NCBI GenBank assembly: GCA_965116245.1
Contig: OZ220497.1
Coordinates: forward strand, 2,666,001 to 2,730,000
Direction: 5' to 3'
Origin: Poriferisodalis sp965116245
GTDB lineage: Bacteria > Actinomycetota > Acidimicrobiia > Acidimicrobiales > Poriferisodalaceae
DNA length: 64,000 nt
Shown: positions 32,975-41,427 of the stretch, in pieces
Numbering within the stretch: the first letter of the stretch is position 1
Layout: every line of letters begins with the position of its first letter
Position numbers and translations under genes: made by a program
Notes under the pieces: generated by a model
Seen by the model: only the letters and a program-made list of their open reading frames with translations
Databases searched by the model: none
What the model was told of the DNA's origin: nothing

Positions 32975-33988
32975 GTGAGCCTGGCATCGATTCAAGAGGT
33001 TGCCCCTTCGCTAGGCGATGCGCGTCGGGCGGCGGCTGCGTTGCTTGACGAAGGAGCGGAGGAAGTGTTCCTCTACGGCTCTGTGGCCCGCCGCGAAGCT
33101 ACGCCCAATAGCGACATTGACCTCGTGGCGCTGTTCGCCGACATCGACTACGACGAACGCTACGAGCTGACTCAGCGGCTGGAAAAGGCAGCGTCCGAGG
33201 CTGTAGACAGACGCTGGCCTGTACAAGTGTACGTCGCCGACCGTCCGGAATGGAAGGCACGCATCGACCGAGTGTCTAGCTCGTTTGAGCATCGGATTGA
33301 CGCTTTGGGACTAGTGGCAGTAGGCGAGTCGGCGCGTCGCGGCGAAGTGCGCTGGAACAAGAGAATGGTGCGCCCCATGAGCGACCTAGAAGAAGCGCTC
33401 ATCGCGTTCGAGAGCGACATTCTCACAGAACTTCTTGGCATGACGACCTTTACCGAAGCACACTACCTGGAACGAGACCCGTACTACCCTCCTGAACTCA
33501 AGGAAGGTGTTCGCCGCGGGCGTATGGTTGATGTCTGCACTAAAGCGGCCATGATTATTGAGAAGTCAATAAAGAACTTGGCCACCTGGCACAGCGACCC
33601 AAAACCTACAGCAGCGCAGCGCCGCTTCGCTGGCCACGACATATCAGAGTGTTTGAAACTGCTGCCACCAGGTTTACGCTCGGAGATTACAGACCGACTA
33701 CAGGAGCTTAGTCTCAGTCTGACCACACTGTCTTCGTGGCGCGTCCGCAGTACCTATCCCGATGATGCACAATTGCTGCGAGACACGGCCGACGGGCTCG
33801 CCGATAGCTACGTCGTTACAGCCGTTGAACTCGCTGGCATTCTCTACTCCGACCTAGTCATTGCCGCTAATCCAAACGACAAGTTGCTCATGACCATCAC
33901 AACCACATGGCAACACCTAACTTCAAGGCTCGCCAACCAAAATGTCCGCACCGGCCGAACCCGAAAACTCGACCTCACAGACGAGTAA
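32975..33988 (+). CDS. Single-chain MNT nucleotidyltransferase-HEPN protein
   Basis: Residues about 15-110 form a minimal nucleotidyltransferase domain with LYGSVARREATPNSDIDL (G35-S36, D47, D49). Residues about 135-310 are helical and resemble a HEPN domain, with R216-x4-H221 (in AQRRFAGHD) matching the catalytic Rx4-6H RNase signature. In the known MntA-HepT systems the two domains are separate proteins: the HEPN protein is an RNA-cleaving toxin silenced by AMP transfer from the MNT protein. Here they are fused, suggesting an in-cis regulated toxin or abortive-infection protein. The position of the third MNT carboxylate (WPVQVYVAD) appears to be Gln, so nucleotidyl transfer may be altered. 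The start is GTG 32975. Confidence 0.75.
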   Translation: MSLASIQEVAPSLGDARRAAAALLDEGAEEVFLYGSVARREATPNSDIDLVALFADIDYDERYELTQRLEKAASEAVDRRWPVQVYVADRPEWKARIDRVSSSFEHRIDALGLVAVGESARRGEVRWNKRMVRPMSDLEEALIAFESDILTELLGMTTFTEAHYLERDPYYPPELKEGVRRGRMVDVCTKAAMIIEKSIKNLATWHSDPKPTAAQRRFAGHDISECLKLLPPGLRSEITDRLQELSLSLTTLSSWRVRSTYPDDAQLLRDTADGLADSYVVTAVELAGILYSDLVIAANPNDKLLMTITTTWQHLTSRLANQNVRTGRTRKLDLTDE

Positions 33989-34125
33989 ATGCTCGGCCTA
34001 AACCGCCTGTAGTCGCTAGCGCACGTGATGGGTCCACAATTGTCAGTACATCGTTGGTGAGCTGTCAACAGACAAGCATATTGAAAATACAAGCACATAG
34101 GACGCAGTCGCGACTAGTCGGTCAC

Positions 34126-35043
34126 TTAGTAGCGGGCTCGGGGGTGGGCTTGGCGGTACACCTCGGTTAGTCGTTCTTGTGATACTGCCGTGTAGCGCTG
34201 GGTGCTTGATATAGAAGCGTGACCTAGTAGTTCTTGGACGCTACGGATGTCGGCACCGCCGTCTAGCATGTGCGTAGCGCAGGAGTGTCGCAGCACATGT
34301 GTTGTTAGTTGGTCGGGTCCTAGACCTACGCGCTCGCCGTGGCGACGGACTACTAGCCAAACTCCTTGGCGAGAGATACGACGAGCCCGCGCATTTAGGA
34401 ACGTCGCGGCGGCATCGTCTCGTGAACGCCACACGGCGGGCTCCATTGCACCGCGCCCGGCACCGCTCAACCATTCACCTACAGCATCGGCGGCGTGACG
34501 TCCCACCGGTACAACCCGCTCCTTATCGCCTTTGCCCCAGACACGCATCAACCTCTCGTCCAAGTCAATGTCGCCCAACGACAGCGACGCCAACTCGCTC
34601 GCTCTCAACCCCATGCCGTAGAGAACCTCCAACATCGCCCTGTCCCGACGCACCAAAGGGCCATCGCCAACAGGCGATGCCAACAGTTGCTCGACTTGGT
34701 CGCGGCGCAGCGCACGGGGCAAACCTGGCGGAGAGCTGGGTACTGCCAACGCACTGGCAGGGTCGGTTGAAGTCATTTCCTCGGTCGCCAAGAACTTGTA
34801 GAGACCGCGCAGGCTCACTGCGACTCGAGCCGAAGTTGCGGCTGCTCGCCCTAGATCATCTCGCAGGTGCGTTAGGTATGTCGCTATGTCAACTGAGCTG
34901 GCCTCCAACAGGTCAACGCCCCGAGCTTGAATCCACGCAGCGAAACCGCTGATGTCGGAGCGATAAGAGGCCACCGTGCGCGCTGTTCGTCCCCGCTCGT
35001 TCGAGAGCCAGCCCAGATAGTCCTCGACTTCTATCGCCAGCAC
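34126..35043 (-). CDS. xerD: Site-specific tyrosine recombinase XerD
   Basis: Resolves chromosome dimers at dif together with XerC. An N-terminal SAM-like DNA-binding domain (VEDYLGWLSNERGRTARTV) is followed by the catalytic domain with all active-site residues: Arg in YGMGLRASELASL, Lys region GKGDKERVVPV, H-x-x-R in TTHVLRHSCATH, and His and Tyr in LLGHASISSTQRYTAVS. Length of 305 is typical. It follows pyrG as in M. tuberculosis, which argues for the housekeeping XerD and not an island integrase, although it borders the accessory block. The start is GTG 35043. Confidence 0.93.
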   Translation of the reverse strand: MLAIEVEDYLGWLSNERGRTARTVASYRSDISGFAAWIQARGVDLLEASSVDIATYLTHLRDDLGRAAATSARVAVSLRGLYKFLATEEMTSTDPASALAVPSSPPGLPRALRRDQVEQLLASPVGDGPLVRRDRAMLEVLYGMGLRASELASLSLGDIDLDERLMRVWGKGDKERVVPVGRHAADAVGEWLSGAGRGAMEPAVWRSRDDAAATFLNARARRISRQGVWLVVRRHGERVGLGPDQLTTHVLRHSCATHMLDGGADIRSVQELLGHASISSTQRYTAVSQERLTEVYRQAHPRARY

Positions 35044-35106
35044 AGCGAGACCATTCAGCCCTGTGACTCAACCCAGCAAATCAGCCCTACGACTCAGTCC
35101 AGTGCC

Positions 35107-36762
35107 TCAGCCCGGTGGCGGCGTACTTGTTCTGGCACTGGCTGGCAGTAGCTGAGGGTTGCGCCCATCGGCGCGGGCCACCGCAGCAGCCACCAGGCCG
35201 CAAAACAGCGGAGCCGGTCGGTTAGGCCGACTCTTGAACTCAGGGTGCGCCTGGGTACCCACCCAAAAGGGATGGCCATCCAGCTCAGTGAACTCGGCTA
35301 GGCGGCCATCAGGCGACAGTCCGCTGCAGCGCAAGCCACGCTCTGCCATGCAGTTGCGGTAGCCCTCACTCACCTCGTAGCGATGCCGGTGCCGCTCATG
35401 AATCCTCGTGTCGCCGTACAGCACCGCCACGCGACTACCGGGTTCTAGCTGCGCCTCATACGCGCCGAGACGCATAGTGCCACCCTTGTCTTGAACGCTG
35501 CGCTGCGAATGCATGAGATCGATTACCGGATGCTGCGTGTTGGCATCGAACTCGGTTGAGTTGGCAGCGTCTAGGCCCAACTCGTTGCGGCAGAACTCGA
35601 TGACCATGACCTGCAGCCCCAAGCACAGACCCAAGCACGGTATGTCGTGCTCACGCGAATACGCGGCCGCCGCGATCTTGCCTTCGATGCCCCGCAAACC
35701 AAAGCCCCCCGGGATCACCATGCCGTCAAGATGATGCAGTCGCCCCGCAGCCAGCAGCCCCTCTACCTCCTCGGCGTGGATCCACTCGAGGTCAATCTCA
35801 ACACCATGATGAGAGCCCGCATGGCGCAGGGCTTCCACCACCGACAGATACGCATCAGGTAACGCAACGTATTTCCCGACAATGCCAATACGTACCGTCG
35901 CCTGAGGCGCCTTGATGCCCTCCAGCATGGTTATCCACTCAGCTAGATCAGGCTCGGTGTCTTCGAGACCAAGGATGCGGCACAAGAAGCTGTCCAAGCC
36001 CTCGGCCCGCAACACCATCGGTATCTCATACAGCACCGATGAATCGGGCGCGTTTACGACACCGGCTACCTCCACGTCGCTGAGATTGGCGACTTTCTCG
36101 CGCAGACCATGCTCAATGGGGCCAGCGCTGCGCAGCACGATTGCGTCTGGATGCACTCCGCGGCTGCGCAGCTCCGTAACTGAATGTTGAGTGGGTTTGG
36201 TCTTTTGCTCACCAGAAGGGCCAATGAAGGGCACCAGCGTTACGTGTACATAGCAGACGTTCTGGCGGCCGACTTCCAGGCGCATCTGACGGATCGCCTC
36301 CAAAAACGGCAATATCTCAATGTCGCCCACCGTGCCGCCCACCTCAGTGATCACCACATCCACATCGTCGGTCGCCAGCTTGCGGATGCGCTCCTTTATC
36401 TCGTCGGTGATGTGCGGAATGACCTGCACCGTGCGGCCCAAATACTCGCCCCGACGCTCGTCAGCCAGCACCTTCTGATAAATGGAACCAGTCGTGGCGT
36501 TTGAGTCCCGAGTCAGCGACGCGTCGATGAACCGCTCGTAATGGCCGAGGTCAAGATCGGTCTCGCCCCCATCGTCGGTGACGAACACCTCACCGTGCTC
36601 GTAAGGGTTGAGAGTGCCCGGATCGACGTTGATGTACGGGTCGAGCTTTTGCATGGTGACCCGCAACCCACGCGCTACCAACAGTCGGCCGAGTGATGCT
36701 GCGGTAAGTCCCTTGCCGAGGGAGCTGGCTACTCCGCCGGTGACGAAAATGTGCTTAGCCAC
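35107..36762 (-). CDS. pyrG: CTP synthase
   Basis: Makes CTP from UTP, ATP and glutamine. The synthetase domain begins AKHIFVTGGVASSLGKG with the P-loop, and the class I glutamine amidotransferase domain carries PGGFGLRG and the nucleophile Cys in CLGLCLGLQVMV, with the HPEF His-Glu pair near the C-terminus. The start is GTG 36762. No attenuator-like terminator was noticed upstream. Length is normal at 551. Confidence 0.97.
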   Translation of the reverse strand: MAKHIFVTGGVASSLGKGLTAASLGRLLVARGLRVTMQKLDPYINVDPGTLNPYEHGEVFVTDDGGETDLDLGHYERFIDASLTRDSNATTGSIYQKVLADERRGEYLGRTVQVIPHITDEIKERIRKLATDDVDVVITEVGGTVGDIEILPFLEAIRQMRLEVGRQNVCYVHVTLVPFIGPSGEQKTKPTQHSVTELRSRGVHPDAIVLRSAGPIEHGLREKVANLSDVEVAGVVNAPDSSVLYEIPMVLRAEGLDSFLCRILGLEDTEPDLAEWITMLEGIKAPQATVRIGIVGKYVALPDAYLSVVEALRHAGSHHGVEIDLEWIHAEEVEGLLAAGRLHHLDGMVIPGGFGLRGIEGKIAAAAYSREHDIPCLGLCLGLQVMVIEFCRNELGLDAANSTEFDANTQHPVIDLMHSQRSVQDKGGTMRLGAYEAQLEPGSRVAVLYGDTRIHERHRHRYEVSEGYRNCMAERGLRCSGLSPDGRLAEFTELDGHPFWVGTQAHPEFKSRPNRPAPLFCGLVAAAVARADGRNPQLLPASARTSTPPPG

Positions 36763-36850
36763 TCGGCTCCCTCGATGGGCACCACCAGATGGGCTCCACC
36801 AGATGTGAACTCAAGCTACCGTCGCTTCAGGCAAGGTTGGTTCATGCAGC

Positions 36851-38431
36851 ATGACTAGCACCGCAAACGCAAACAGCAACGCCAGCGGGAATGCAAACAC
36901 GAGCGGGAACCGCAGCGCAGTGGCAACACGGCAGACCCAGCGCGATGACCCCGCTGTCCACAAACCCGCGGACCTCGTGATACACAGCGCTGAACTGCTG
37001 GCGACCTGCGACGATCAGCGCCGCGAAATAAGTGGCGGCTGGGTGGCTGTCACAAACGGGCTCGTTAGCGCGGTCGGAGACAACTCCCAGAAGCCTCCAT
37101 CAGCAGATAGCCGCATCGACGCGAGCGGCTGCCTGGTGACGCCGGGGCTGATCAACACCCACCATCACATGTATCAGAACCTCACGCGGTCCTACGCGCC
37201 AGCGCTAAGAGGTGGGCTGTTTGACTGGTTGACCACGCTGTATCCGCTGTGGGCGCGACTCAACGAACACAGCGCATACGTGTCAGCCTGGGTCGGTTTG
37301 GCGGAACTGGCGCTGGGCGGTTGCACTACCAGCACCGACCATCTCTACGTCCATCCCCGCGGTGCTGGCGACCTGATCACAGCCGAGATCGCAGCTGCCA
37401 CCGAGCTGGGGATGCGCTTTCATCCCACACGCGGCTCAATGTCGCTTGGGCGCTCCGATGGCGGGCTGCCGCCCGATGAGGTGTGCCAGTCGGCGGAGGA
37501 AATCCTGGCGGACTCCGAGCGGCTAGTGGCTGCCCACCATGACCGCAGCCCCGACGCGATGGTGCGCATAGCGCTCGCACCGTGCTCACCTTTCTCAGTC
37601 TCTACCGAGTTGATGACCGCCACCGCCGAGCTGGCTAAACGCCTTGATGTGCGCTTGCACACGCACCTCGCTGAGGACCCCGGCGAAGACGGCTTCTGCC
37701 TGGAGATGTTCGGGATGCGCCCCGTGGACTACTTCGAACACTGCGGTTGGGGTTCGGATCGTGCCTGGATTGCGCACGGCGTACAGCCCGACGCCAGCGA
37801 GATTGCGAGACTCGGCGCCTGGGGTACCGGCGTAGCCCACTGCCCCAGCTCGAACTTGATGCTGGGAGTAGGACTAGCCCCTGTACGTGAGCTGCGCGAC
37901 GCGGGAGCTCCGGTAGGGCTGGGCGTGGACGGTTCGGCCAGCACCGATTCGGCATCCATGTGGACTGAGGCACGCAACGCCCTGCTGGTGGCGCGGCTGC
38001 GCGACGGCCAACGGAACCTGAACGCGGAGCATGGCCTAGACAGCGGCAGAACCGGTGAGGGCGCTGCTGGCAGCACTGGTGAAGCTGGCGACACTGGCCC
38101 GCAGCCGGGCGCAGCGACGTACTTCTCGGCCCGCGAGGTACTGGATTTGGCGACACGTGGCGGCGCGGCGTGCCTCGGTCGAAGCGGTGAGTTAGGTCAG
38201 CTATCGCCTGGCGCATGCGGCGATCTGGTCGTGTGGCAACTGGACGGTCCAGCGTTTGCAGGCGCGTTGTCTGATCCGATTGAGGCCTGGCTGAGATGCG
38301 GCCCGCTGTCAGCCCGCGACACCGTCGTCGCTGGACGCGAGGTGGTGACCGAAAACAAGATCGCCCACCCCAGCCTTAAGGAGCGTCTGGTCGAGCATCG
38401 ACAGTGCGCAGCCGCCATGCAACGCGACTAA
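36851..38431 (+). CDS. Amidohydrolase, 8-oxoguanine deaminase / hydroxyatrazine hydrolase-like
   Basis: Metal-dependent cyclic deaminase of the AtzA/TrzA/SsnA branch of the amidohydrolase superfamily, which hydrolytically deaminates purine- or triazine-like rings. Metal ligands are visible in PGLINTHHHMYQNLTRSY (HxH type), LHTHLAEDPGE, WIAHGVQ and LGVDGSASTDSASMW. The HPTRGSMSLGRSDGG segment resembles 8-oxoguanine deaminases. The N-terminal roughly 35 residues (Asn/Ala/Ser-rich) and a short insert near residue 400 (Gly/Thr/Ala-rich) are low complexity, like other repeat-derived inserts here. It is the only plus-strand gene between 34 and 64 kb. The exact substrate cannot be read from sequence. 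Confidence 0.85.
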   Translation: MTSTANANSNASGNANTSGNRSAVATRQTQRDDPAVHKPADLVIHSAELLATCDDQRREISGGWVAVTNGLVSAVGDNSQKPPSADSRIDASGCLVTPGLINTHHHMYQNLTRSYAPALRGGLFDWLTTLYPLWARLNEHSAYVSAWVGLAELALGGCTTSTDHLYVHPRGAGDLITAEIAAATELGMRFHPTRGSMSLGRSDGGLPPDEVCQSAEEILADSERLVAAHHDRSPDAMVRIALAPCSPFSVSTELMTATAELAKRLDVRLHTHLAEDPGEDGFCLEMFGMRPVDYFEHCGWGSDRAWIAHGVQPDASEIARLGAWGTGVAHCPSSNLMLGVGLAPVRELRDAGAPVGLGVDGSASTDSASMWTEARNALLVARLRDGQRNLNAEHGLDSGRTGEGAAGSTGEAGDTGPQPGAATYFSAREVLDLATRGGAACLGRSGELGQLSPGACGDLVVWQLDGPAFAGALSDPIEAWLRCGPLSARDTVVAGREVVTENKIAHPSLKERLVEHRQCAAAMQRD

Positions 38432-38478
38432 CCCATGGGCACGCCGAATTGGTGTGGGGCTCTAACTGCGGTAGTGCC

Positions 38479-39525
38479 TTAGCTGCGGTAGGGCGAGCCG
38501 AGACGGTCCAACCATCGCAGCAGCGGCACTGTGTCAATGATGCGACTGAACGACCAGCGCTCACTAGACAGGTTCAGGCCCACTAGCACCGCCAACAGAA
38601 TCCACTCGATTGCGGCTGATGCCATCGCCACGGTGGAAAGGGCCAACACGGCACCGGTCGCGTTCACACCGGTATCGCCTTGCATGTGGGCTTCGCGCAG
38701 TTCGCTTCGCAACAGCCCCACCGAAGCTCCGACGGCTGCGGCTGCCCACAGCGCCGGTGACTGCCAGGTCTGCTGCAAGGCCGAGTTAGCCAGCGCAGCC
38801 GGTAGCAGGCCGAGGAGCCACCAGGCCAATGCGACCTTGGTGGCTCGGCCGGGGGCTCTATCGAAGAGGTTCAGCAGATTGGCACCTAGCGCCACGATCA
38901 GTGCGCCGCGCAGCCAAGGCACCAACTCCCAACCGTGGTGAGATCCGATGAAGACATCCCCCAACGAGCGCATCGCAGCCGCAACCTCTTCCCATCCACC
39001 GCGGGCCCAAAGCGCGGAGATGTCCCCGAACAGACCAATCCGCACACACAGCAACGCTGCAACTGCGCCTCCGAGTGCCTTTTGCGCTCCTGTCGTGAGC
39101 CGCCGCTGTTGCCAGCTACGACGAAAGTGCGCCGCGAAGCCACCTGGGTCGCTGTCGCCTCTGGTGTCGTCTCGGTAGCCCAGCCAACCAAACATCAATA
39201 GAGCCAGCACCGACAATGCAGCGCCAGTGGCACCGTTAGCGCCGGTGGCGCCGGTGGCGCTGACTGAGGCGTAGCTGCTGTCGTGTGCATGCCCGCCAAT
39301 GCGGTAAGCCATAACCCCAACGAACGCAGCGCCAAGTGTGCCCACCGCGACTACGAGCAGGCCTGAGCAGCTAGGAATCGGTCTGCCTCGGTAGTTCTCC
39401 CGCACCCACCTTGGGCGCTGCATCCGAGTTCGGGTCAGGCGCCAACACGCAGCCGCCGCGAGTGCAGAGGCCACAAAGACCGCTGCAAGCACAGCACTAG
39501 CCTGCACAGCAATGTCGGCCGACAT
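38479..39525 (-). CDS. MraY/WecA-like membrane glycosyltransferase family 4 protein
   Basis: Polytopic membrane protein with about eight to nine hydrophobic segments. Motifs resemble polyprenyl-phosphate sugar-phosphate transferases: GWLGYRDDTRGD in place of the usual G-x-x-DD, NLLNLFDRAPGRATK in place of N-x-x-N-x-x-DG-x-G, and the cytoplasmic loop EAHMQGDTGVNATGA in place of H-x-GD-x-GS. The substitutions make activity uncertain. It follows the GT2 gene with a 5-base gap and ends the envelope cluster with steA and steB. A role in making a lipid-linked glycan for cell-envelope separation is inference. A short repeat-like GATGANGATG stretch lies in one loop. Confidence 0.75.
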   Translation of the reverse strand: MSADIAVQASAVLAAVFVASALAAAACWRLTRTRMQRPRWVRENYRGRPIPSCSGLLVVAVGTLGAAFVGVMAYRIGGHAHDSSYASVSATGATGANGATGAALSVLALLMFGWLGYRDDTRGDSDPGGFAAHFRRSWQQRRLTTGAQKALGGAVAALLCVRIGLFGDISALWARGGWEEVAAAMRSLGDVFIGSHHGWELVPWLRGALIVALGANLLNLFDRAPGRATKVALAWWLLGLLPAALANSALQQTWQSPALWAAAAVGASVGLLRSELREAHMQGDTGVNATGAVLALSTVAMASAAIEWILLAVLVGLNLSSERWSFSRIIDTVPLLRWLDRLGSPYRS

Positions 39526-39530
39526 GGCCT

Positions 39531-40328
39531 TCAGCTATCGCGCCGACTGCTGTTGCGCCGTGCGCCGTTGCGCTGATTGCTTTTGCGCTGATTGTCCTCG
39601 CGCCATACCGGCCAGCGGACGCGGTCTAGGAGCGACGTGGCCAAGAGCCAACTGGCTTTTGGGTGTCCGATGCGCGCCGCCGCAGCCGCATAAACGTCTC
39701 TTGCGATTCGTGCTCGATGCGCGAAGCCACCCAAGTCTCGCCCGCTTGGCAAATGCGTGAATCCGAGTTTGACCTCTTTGATTGCGCCTCCTCGTTCATG
39801 CGCATCAAACGTCATACCAATCTCGAGACCAAAGCGGGGCGCAAGCTCCAACGATCTCAACAGCCGGCCCCGCACTGCGCGCTGTCCCGAGAGCGGTTCC
39901 GCCAGCTTGAGCCCTGTTTCGGATTGCAGCACACGCGCCGCGAACCCCTTGACTAACCCGAAGCCGCCGCGGTCAGCAGGGGGATCGAACACGGCGATCG
40001 TCATATCAGTTTCGTGCTGCAACACCGGCCGCAGCAGCTCACCGGCTAGGGCAGCCGAATCGCCCACATCGGCGTCAATCAGCAGGTAGGCACCGGGAGC
40101 ACCCGAAGAAGCGATGCCAGCGGCGACAGCCGCCGCTTTGCCACGATTAGTCGCCAACTCAACTACGCGTGCCCCAGCCGAGGAGGCGGCCGCTGCGGAG
40201 CGGTCGCGGGATCCGTCGTCAACAACGATGACCTCTAGCACTTCAGGCACAGTGCGCAGCGCTGTCACCGTCGCGCCTACTGTGTCAGCCCGATTGAAGG
40301 CAGGCACGATCGCCACAGCATGGGTCAT
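39531..40328 (-). CDS. Family 2 glycosyltransferase
   Basis: GT-A fold enzyme, probably using a nucleotide-sugar donor and a lipid-linked acceptor. It begins AVAIVPAFNRADTVGATV, with VIVVDDGSRDRS near residue 34, the metal-binding YLLIDADVG near 81, and GQRAVRGRLLRSLE near 147. Its overall pattern resembles dolichyl-phosphate-mannose or glucosyl-3-phosphoglycerate-type synthases. The C-terminal 20 residues (NQRKSNQRNGARRNS) are Arg/Asn-rich and encoded by degenerate 15-bp repeats at about 39541-39600. The start overlaps the steB/mctB stop codon by four bases. Confidence 0.85.
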   Translation of the reverse strand: MTHAVAIVPAFNRADTVGATVTALRTVPEVLEVIVVDDGSRDRSAAAASSAGARVVELATNRGKAAAVAAGIASSGAPGAYLLIDADVGDSAALAGELLRPVLQHETDMTIAVFDPPADRGGFGLVKGFAARVLQSETGLKLAEPLSGQRAVRGRLLRSLELAPRFGLEIGMTFDAHERGGAIKEVKLGFTHLPSGRDLGGFAHRARIARDVYAAAAARIGHPKASWLLATSLLDRVRWPVWREDNQRKSNQRNGARRNSSRRDS

Positions 40329-41419
40329 GAAGAACCCAAGCCGTGGTTGGTGTCCGCTCCAGAAAAGTGAAGCACTTCTGGGAGCTGCTCCAAAGCGCTG
40401 AGAAGCGCAAGATCGCCCGAAAACGTGTCGACCTCATCCACGCTTGAGAAAGACTCCGCCAGCACCGGGTCTGAGCGCACACGCGCAGTCACGGCGCCGT
40501 AGCCAGCTTGAACCGCATCAGCCGCAGGCACCTCAACTATGACGCCCGTGCCCGAGTGCCCCGCATCGTCGATGGCTGCCATCAGATCGAAGACGAATCC
40601 CTCGTTTCTCTCGGTGGCGCCAGCATCGGTTACCACCACCAGTCGCAGACTCTCGCCGCCTAACAGGTGCAGCGCAACAGCGTCGGTGCCGTCGTACGTT
40701 ACGAGACCCAAATCGCGCAGAAGCGTGAGAGCCGTGCGCGTCGGTGAGGCGGAGGAGAACCCACGCGAGAAGCCCTCAAACGAGTCTGAGTCGCCGATTG
40801 TGTTGCCAGTGAGTGATTCGACATTGCTCGCATTGCTGGCGTTGCTGACACTGTTGTTATCGGTTCGGCTGGGCCCGGCTTCGGCTGGCCGGAACAAGGC
40901 TTGCGGCACCAAGAAGAACAGCGCTCGGCGTACGGCATTGCGGCTGTCGCCTGCCAGCGAGAATACGCTTGCGATCTGTCGGCGTGCGCCGGGATCATCC
41001 AAACGCAGATCATCGCTGAGCCACAAGACGCCGCCTTGACGTGCATCGGTGGCATCCAGCCGTGAGCGGATGGCCGCCACAGCGTTCCGGTCGGTTGATT
41101 CGGTAGCGACAATGAGCGTCGTTTTGCCGCTCAGCCGCCCTTGAGGCAGATAAGGCCGCACCAGGTCTTGAACCTCCGACCGTACGGTTCCAACTTCTGC
41201 CAATGCCTCATCACGTGCCGATTCAGCCGTGTCGAGTGCCGCCTGCGCCTCTTCTTGTTGTTCAACAGCCGATTCGGTATCGGCTTGCAACTGATCGACG
41301 CGTGACTCCAGGTTGCTGACTAGCACCGAGTCCACGAATGTGGAGCCGAGCGCTAAGCCGATTGCCAAAGCCAGGAACACGGCCGCAATGGACACAATGT
41401 GGTACCGGAGGTTGATCAT
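40325..41419 (-). CDS. SteB / MctB-family envelope protein
   Basis: Homologue of Rv1698 (MctB, an outer-membrane copper efflux channel in mycobacteria) and corynebacterial SteB, which acts with SteA in daughter-cell separation. An N-terminal membrane anchor (YHIVSIAAVFLALAIGLALGS) is followed by a coiled coil (about residues 35-90) and an extracytoplasmic alpha/beta domain. A short Asn/Ser-rich linker (NNSVSNASNASN) is present. ATG 41419 is chosen since it starts eight bases after steA. A longer start at 41449 would overlap steA by 22 bases. Which of the two published roles applies here is not known. Confidence 0.85.
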   Translation of the reverse strand: MINLRYHIVSIAAVFLALAIGLALGSTFVDSVLVSNLESRVDQLQADTESAVEQQEEAQAALDTAESARDEALAEVGTVRSEVQDLVRPYLPQGRLSGKTTLIVATESTDRNAVAAIRSRLDATDARQGGVLWLSDDLRLDDPGARRQIASVFSLAGDSRNAVRRALFFLVPQALFRPAEAGPSRTDNNSVSNASNASNVESLTGNTIGDSDSFEGFSRGFSSASPTRTALTLLRDLGLVTYDGTDAVALHLLGGESLRLVVVTDAGATERNEGFVFDLMAAIDDAGHSGTGVIVEVPAADAVQAGYGAVTARVRSDPVLAESFSSVDEVDTFSGDLALLSALEQLPEVLHFSGADTNHGLGSS

Positions 41420-41427
41420 CGCGACGA

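Noticed and set aside
34126..35043. XerD as an integrase of the accessory block
   Set aside because: It directly follows pyrG as in other actinobacteria, has standard XerD length and the full housekeeping pattern, so the proximity is positional only.
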